From DATKEU01 sp035544495 (GTDB taxonomy: Bacteria; Myxococcota_A; Polyangia; Fen-1088), in contig DATKEU010000533.1 in NCBI GenBank assembly GCA_035544495.1, positions 1-29,470 of the forward strand: a DNA stretch of 29,470 bases, in the 5' to 3' direction. How positions within the stretch are numbered: the stretch's first letter is position 1; the number at the start of each line of letters is the position of its first letter. A program made the translations under genes and the position numbers. Shown here piece by piece: positions 27,705 through 29,470 of the stretch. The notes below the pieces were generated by a model. It was not told the origin of the DNA, searched no databases, and saw nothing but the letters and a program-made list of their open reading frames with translations.

Positions 27705-28461
27705 GGCGATCCTGGGCCCAGCTCGGCTCATCGGTTCCCTTGGCGTCCAGCGATCCACGGGGCAGCGTGATCATCTTGCTGCCGTCGACGCCCAGGCGGC
27801 CCAAGTGATCGCGCACCGATTGGGCGCGCTTCTCCGACAGGGCCAGGTTGTACTCCTGCGTGCCGCGCGGATCGGCATGGCCGGTCACCGTTGCCGTGCG
27901 GCCGATCTTCTTCAGACAGTCGGCGTCGACGGCCAGGCGCGCTGTTGCCTCTGTGGTCAGCGCCGACTCGTTGAAGTCGAAGAAGACCGGATCCAGGGCG
28001 CACTGGGCCGGCGGCGGCGGGGCGGGGCGCTCGGCCACGCAGAAGCCCTCGACGCAGTCCTCGTTCTGGGCGCAGTCGTTCTCGGTCTTGCACGGCTTCT
28101 TGGCGACGCAGGCGCCGGCCACGCAGGACGAACCCCCCGGGCACTCGCTGTTGGCCACGCAGGCCTTGCAGCGGTTGGCGATGCACTCCTTGCCGGCGGG
28201 GCACTCGGACTTGCTGCGACAGAAGCCGGGGATGGCCTCGCACTTGCCGGCGTTGCACTGGCTGCCGACGGCGCAGTCGCCGTTGTTGCGGCACTGCTGG
28301 CATTTGCGCTCGACGCAGAACTCCTTCTCGTGGCAGTGCTTGTCCTCTTCGCACGAGGGGTAGTCCGGCTTGCAGCCGGCGATTGAGAAAACGGCGGCCA
28401 CGGTGGCGAGGACGAGCGTCGCCAGCAGCGGCCTCGTCGCGGTCAGGAAGGTCCTCGGCAT
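27682..28461 (-). CDS. Pal-like OmpA-domain lipoprotein with five 4-Cys repeats
   Basis: A 259-residue lipoprotein from the ATG at 28461 (GGGGG about nine bases upstream; an in-frame GTG lies at 28476). Signal peptide with lipobox SIAGC (Cys30). Residues 37-141 hold five consecutive modules with pattern Cys-x5-Cys-x5-Cys-x4-Cys, 20 cysteines in all, with linkers of 2-6 residues. A Pro-rich hinge leads to an OmpA/Pal peptidoglycan-binding domain (about 155-259) with FFDFNESALT, VTGHADPRGT and NLALSEKRAQSVRDHL. Pal proteins link the outer membrane to peptidoglycan; the Cys-rich insert is not part of classical Pal. It precedes the CpoB-like gene, as pal precedes cpoB, but tolQRAB are not present. 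Confidence 0.85.
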   Translation of the reverse strand: MPRTFLTATRPLLATLVLATVAAVFSIAGCKPDYPSCEEDKHCHEKEFCVERKCQQCRNNGDCAVGSQCNAGKCEAIPGFCRSKSECPAGKECIANRCKACVANSECPGGSSCVAGACVAKKPCKTENDCAQNEDCVEGFCVAERPAPPPPAQCALDPVFFDFNESALTTEATARLAVDADCLKKIGRTATVTGHADPRGTQEYNLALSEKRAQSVRDHLGRLGVDGSKMITLPRGSLDAKGTDEPSWAQDRRVDFSWR

Positions 28462-28527
28462 GCTGTCATCCCCCACGAGGGCCGAAAACTACGTTCGGTC
28501 CAGTGGAATGTCAACGAATCGGACTGT

Positions 28528-29470
28528 TCACGTGCTGTAAGCCAGCTGAGGCCCCAGCCAGCGTTCAGCCTCGGCGACGGTCATGCCCTTGCGGGCCGCG
28601 TAGTCTTCCACCTGATCGCGGCCGATGCGCCCCACGTTGAAATAGCGGGCCTGCGGGTGCGACAGGTAAAGCCCGCTCACGCTGGCGGCGGGCAACATCG
28701 CGTAGCTGTCGGTCAGCGTGATGCCGGCGGCGGGGGCGTCCAGCAGCGACCAGAGCTTGCCCTTCTCCGTGTGGTCGGGGCAGGCGGGATAGCCGAAGGC
28801 CGGGCGGATGCCGCGGTACTTTTCGGCGACCAGGTCCTCGTTGCTCAGGTCCTCGTGCTGGCCATAGCCGAGGTCGCGGCGGGCGCGCGCGTGCAGACAT
28901 TCGGCGAAGGCTTCCGCCAGGCGATCGGCCAGCGCCTTGACGATGATGGCGCTGTAATCGTCCAGCTTCTTCTCGTAGTGATGGGCCAGCTCGGTCGCGC
29001 CCAGGCCGGCGGTGACGGCGAAGGCGCCCACGTGATCCGGCAGGCCGGTGGCGCGCGGGGCGACGAAGTCGGCCAGCGACAGATAGGGCTGCGCCTGGCC
29101 GCTCGCGCCCGCGCCGCCGCCGTCGCCGGCGTCCTTCGCCTTTGCCAGCTGCTGGCGAAGCATGTTGAAGCGGAGCAGCTCCTGCCGCCGGCTGTCGTCG
29201 GTGTAAAGGACGATGTCGTTGCGGTCGCTGGCGGCCGGCCAGAAGCCGTAGACGCCGCGTGGGCGCAGCAGCTTGCCGTCGACGATGGTCTCGAGCAACG
29301 CGGTGGCGTTGGCGTAAAGCTCGCGCGCGGCGGGGCCCTGCTCCGGGTGATCGAGGATGGCCGGAAAGCGCCCGCGCAGCTCCCAGGCCGTGAAGAAGAA
29401 CGTCCAGTCGATGAACGGCACCAGCTCAGACAGCGACACGTCGTCGACGATGCGCCGGCCGGTGAAGGCG
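28528..29470 (-). CDS. metH: Cobalamin-dependent methionine synthase, C-terminal part (window edge)
   Basis: The frame continues beyond 29470, so only about 314 C-terminal residues are visible. They match the end of the cobalamin part and the activation domain of MetH, which binds SAM to re-methylate the cofactor after oxidation. Visible motifs are FIDWTFFFTAWELRG, GVYGFWPAASDRNDI, and the SAM-binding RPAFGYPACPDHTEKG, then ARYFNVGRIGRDQVEDYAAR. MetH transfers a methyl group from methyltetrahydrofolate to homocysteine. The stop at 28528 is 66 bases upstream of the Pal-like start. Confidence 0.93.
   Translation of the reverse strand, partial: AFTGRRIVDDVSLSELVPFIDWTFFFTAWELRGRFPAILDHPEQGPAARELYANATALLETIVDGKLLRPRGVYGFWPAASDRNDIVLYTDDSRRQELLRFNMLRQQLAKAKDAGDGGGAGASGQAQPYLSLADFVAPRATGLPDHVGAFAVTAGLGATELAHHYEKKLDDYSAIIVKALADRLAEAFAECLHARARRDLGYGQHEDLSNEDLVAEKYRGIRPAFGYPACPDHTEKGKLWSLLDAPAAGITLTDSYAMLPAASVSGLYLSHPQARYFNVGRIGRDQVEDYAARKGMTVAEAERWLGPQLAYST

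Overview
This GC-rich window looks like the chromosomal replication-origin neighbourhood of a Gram-negative bacterium, most likely a myxobacterium-like member of Myxococcota (former Deltaproteobacteria). The evidence is a CdnL-type CarD regulator close to the Myxococcus form, a receiver-DUF4388(PATAN)-TPR membrane protein, a cysteine-rich Pal-like lipoprotein with a CpoB-like partner, and a dnaA/dnaN/recF/gyrB plus rpmH/rnpA/yidD/yidC core. Lineage is inferred from gene content only.

Layout. 1-5744 (minus strand): amgK-like sugar kinase, a large pseudoreceiver/PATAN/TPR membrane protein, tsaD, rsmA (ksgA) and the first ten codons of mutM, tightly packed. 5768-8334 (plus): rsmG, then two near-perfect parS centromere sites, then bioF-bioD; parA and parB, which often follow rsmG, are not in the window. 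8339-9133 (minus): khpB (jag) preceded by a small Lys/Arg-rich protein. 9242-11397 (plus): pepA, then cdnL with a good promoter and an intrinsic terminator. 11500-11860: tandem ~100-bp repeat array. 11866-18436 (minus): gyrB, recF, dnaN, dnaA. 18437-19177: non-coding dnaA-rpmH gap with DnaA boxes. 19178-24136 (plus): rpmH, rnpA, yidD, yidC, a small acidic protein, a transaldolase-fold protein lacking its catalytic residues, trmB, dapA. 24143-29470: uvrB (minus), thiE (plus), and on the minus strand cpoB-like, a Pal-like lipoprotein and the C-terminal part of metH.

The dnaA-dnaN gap has the parts expected of an origin core: an AT-rich stretch, TAG/TAA trinucleotides in one register, a short GC spacer and DnaA-box-like sites, in the order described for the bacterial basal unwinding system. 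Two stronger DnaA boxes lie just upstream of the dnaA start, suggesting a bipartite origin flanking dnaA. Most genes point away from this region on both sides, as expected for leading-strand bias.

Most genes are ordinary housekeeping genes. The points worth a second look are the parS pair without parAB, the origin architecture, a repeat element shared by the 3' ends of gyrB and dnaA, and three proteins with lost or unusual key residues: the pseudoreceiver, the pseudo-transaldolase and the 20-cysteine Pal-like lipoprotein. I found no defence system, prophage, insertion sequence, CRISPR array or tRNA/rRNA gene.
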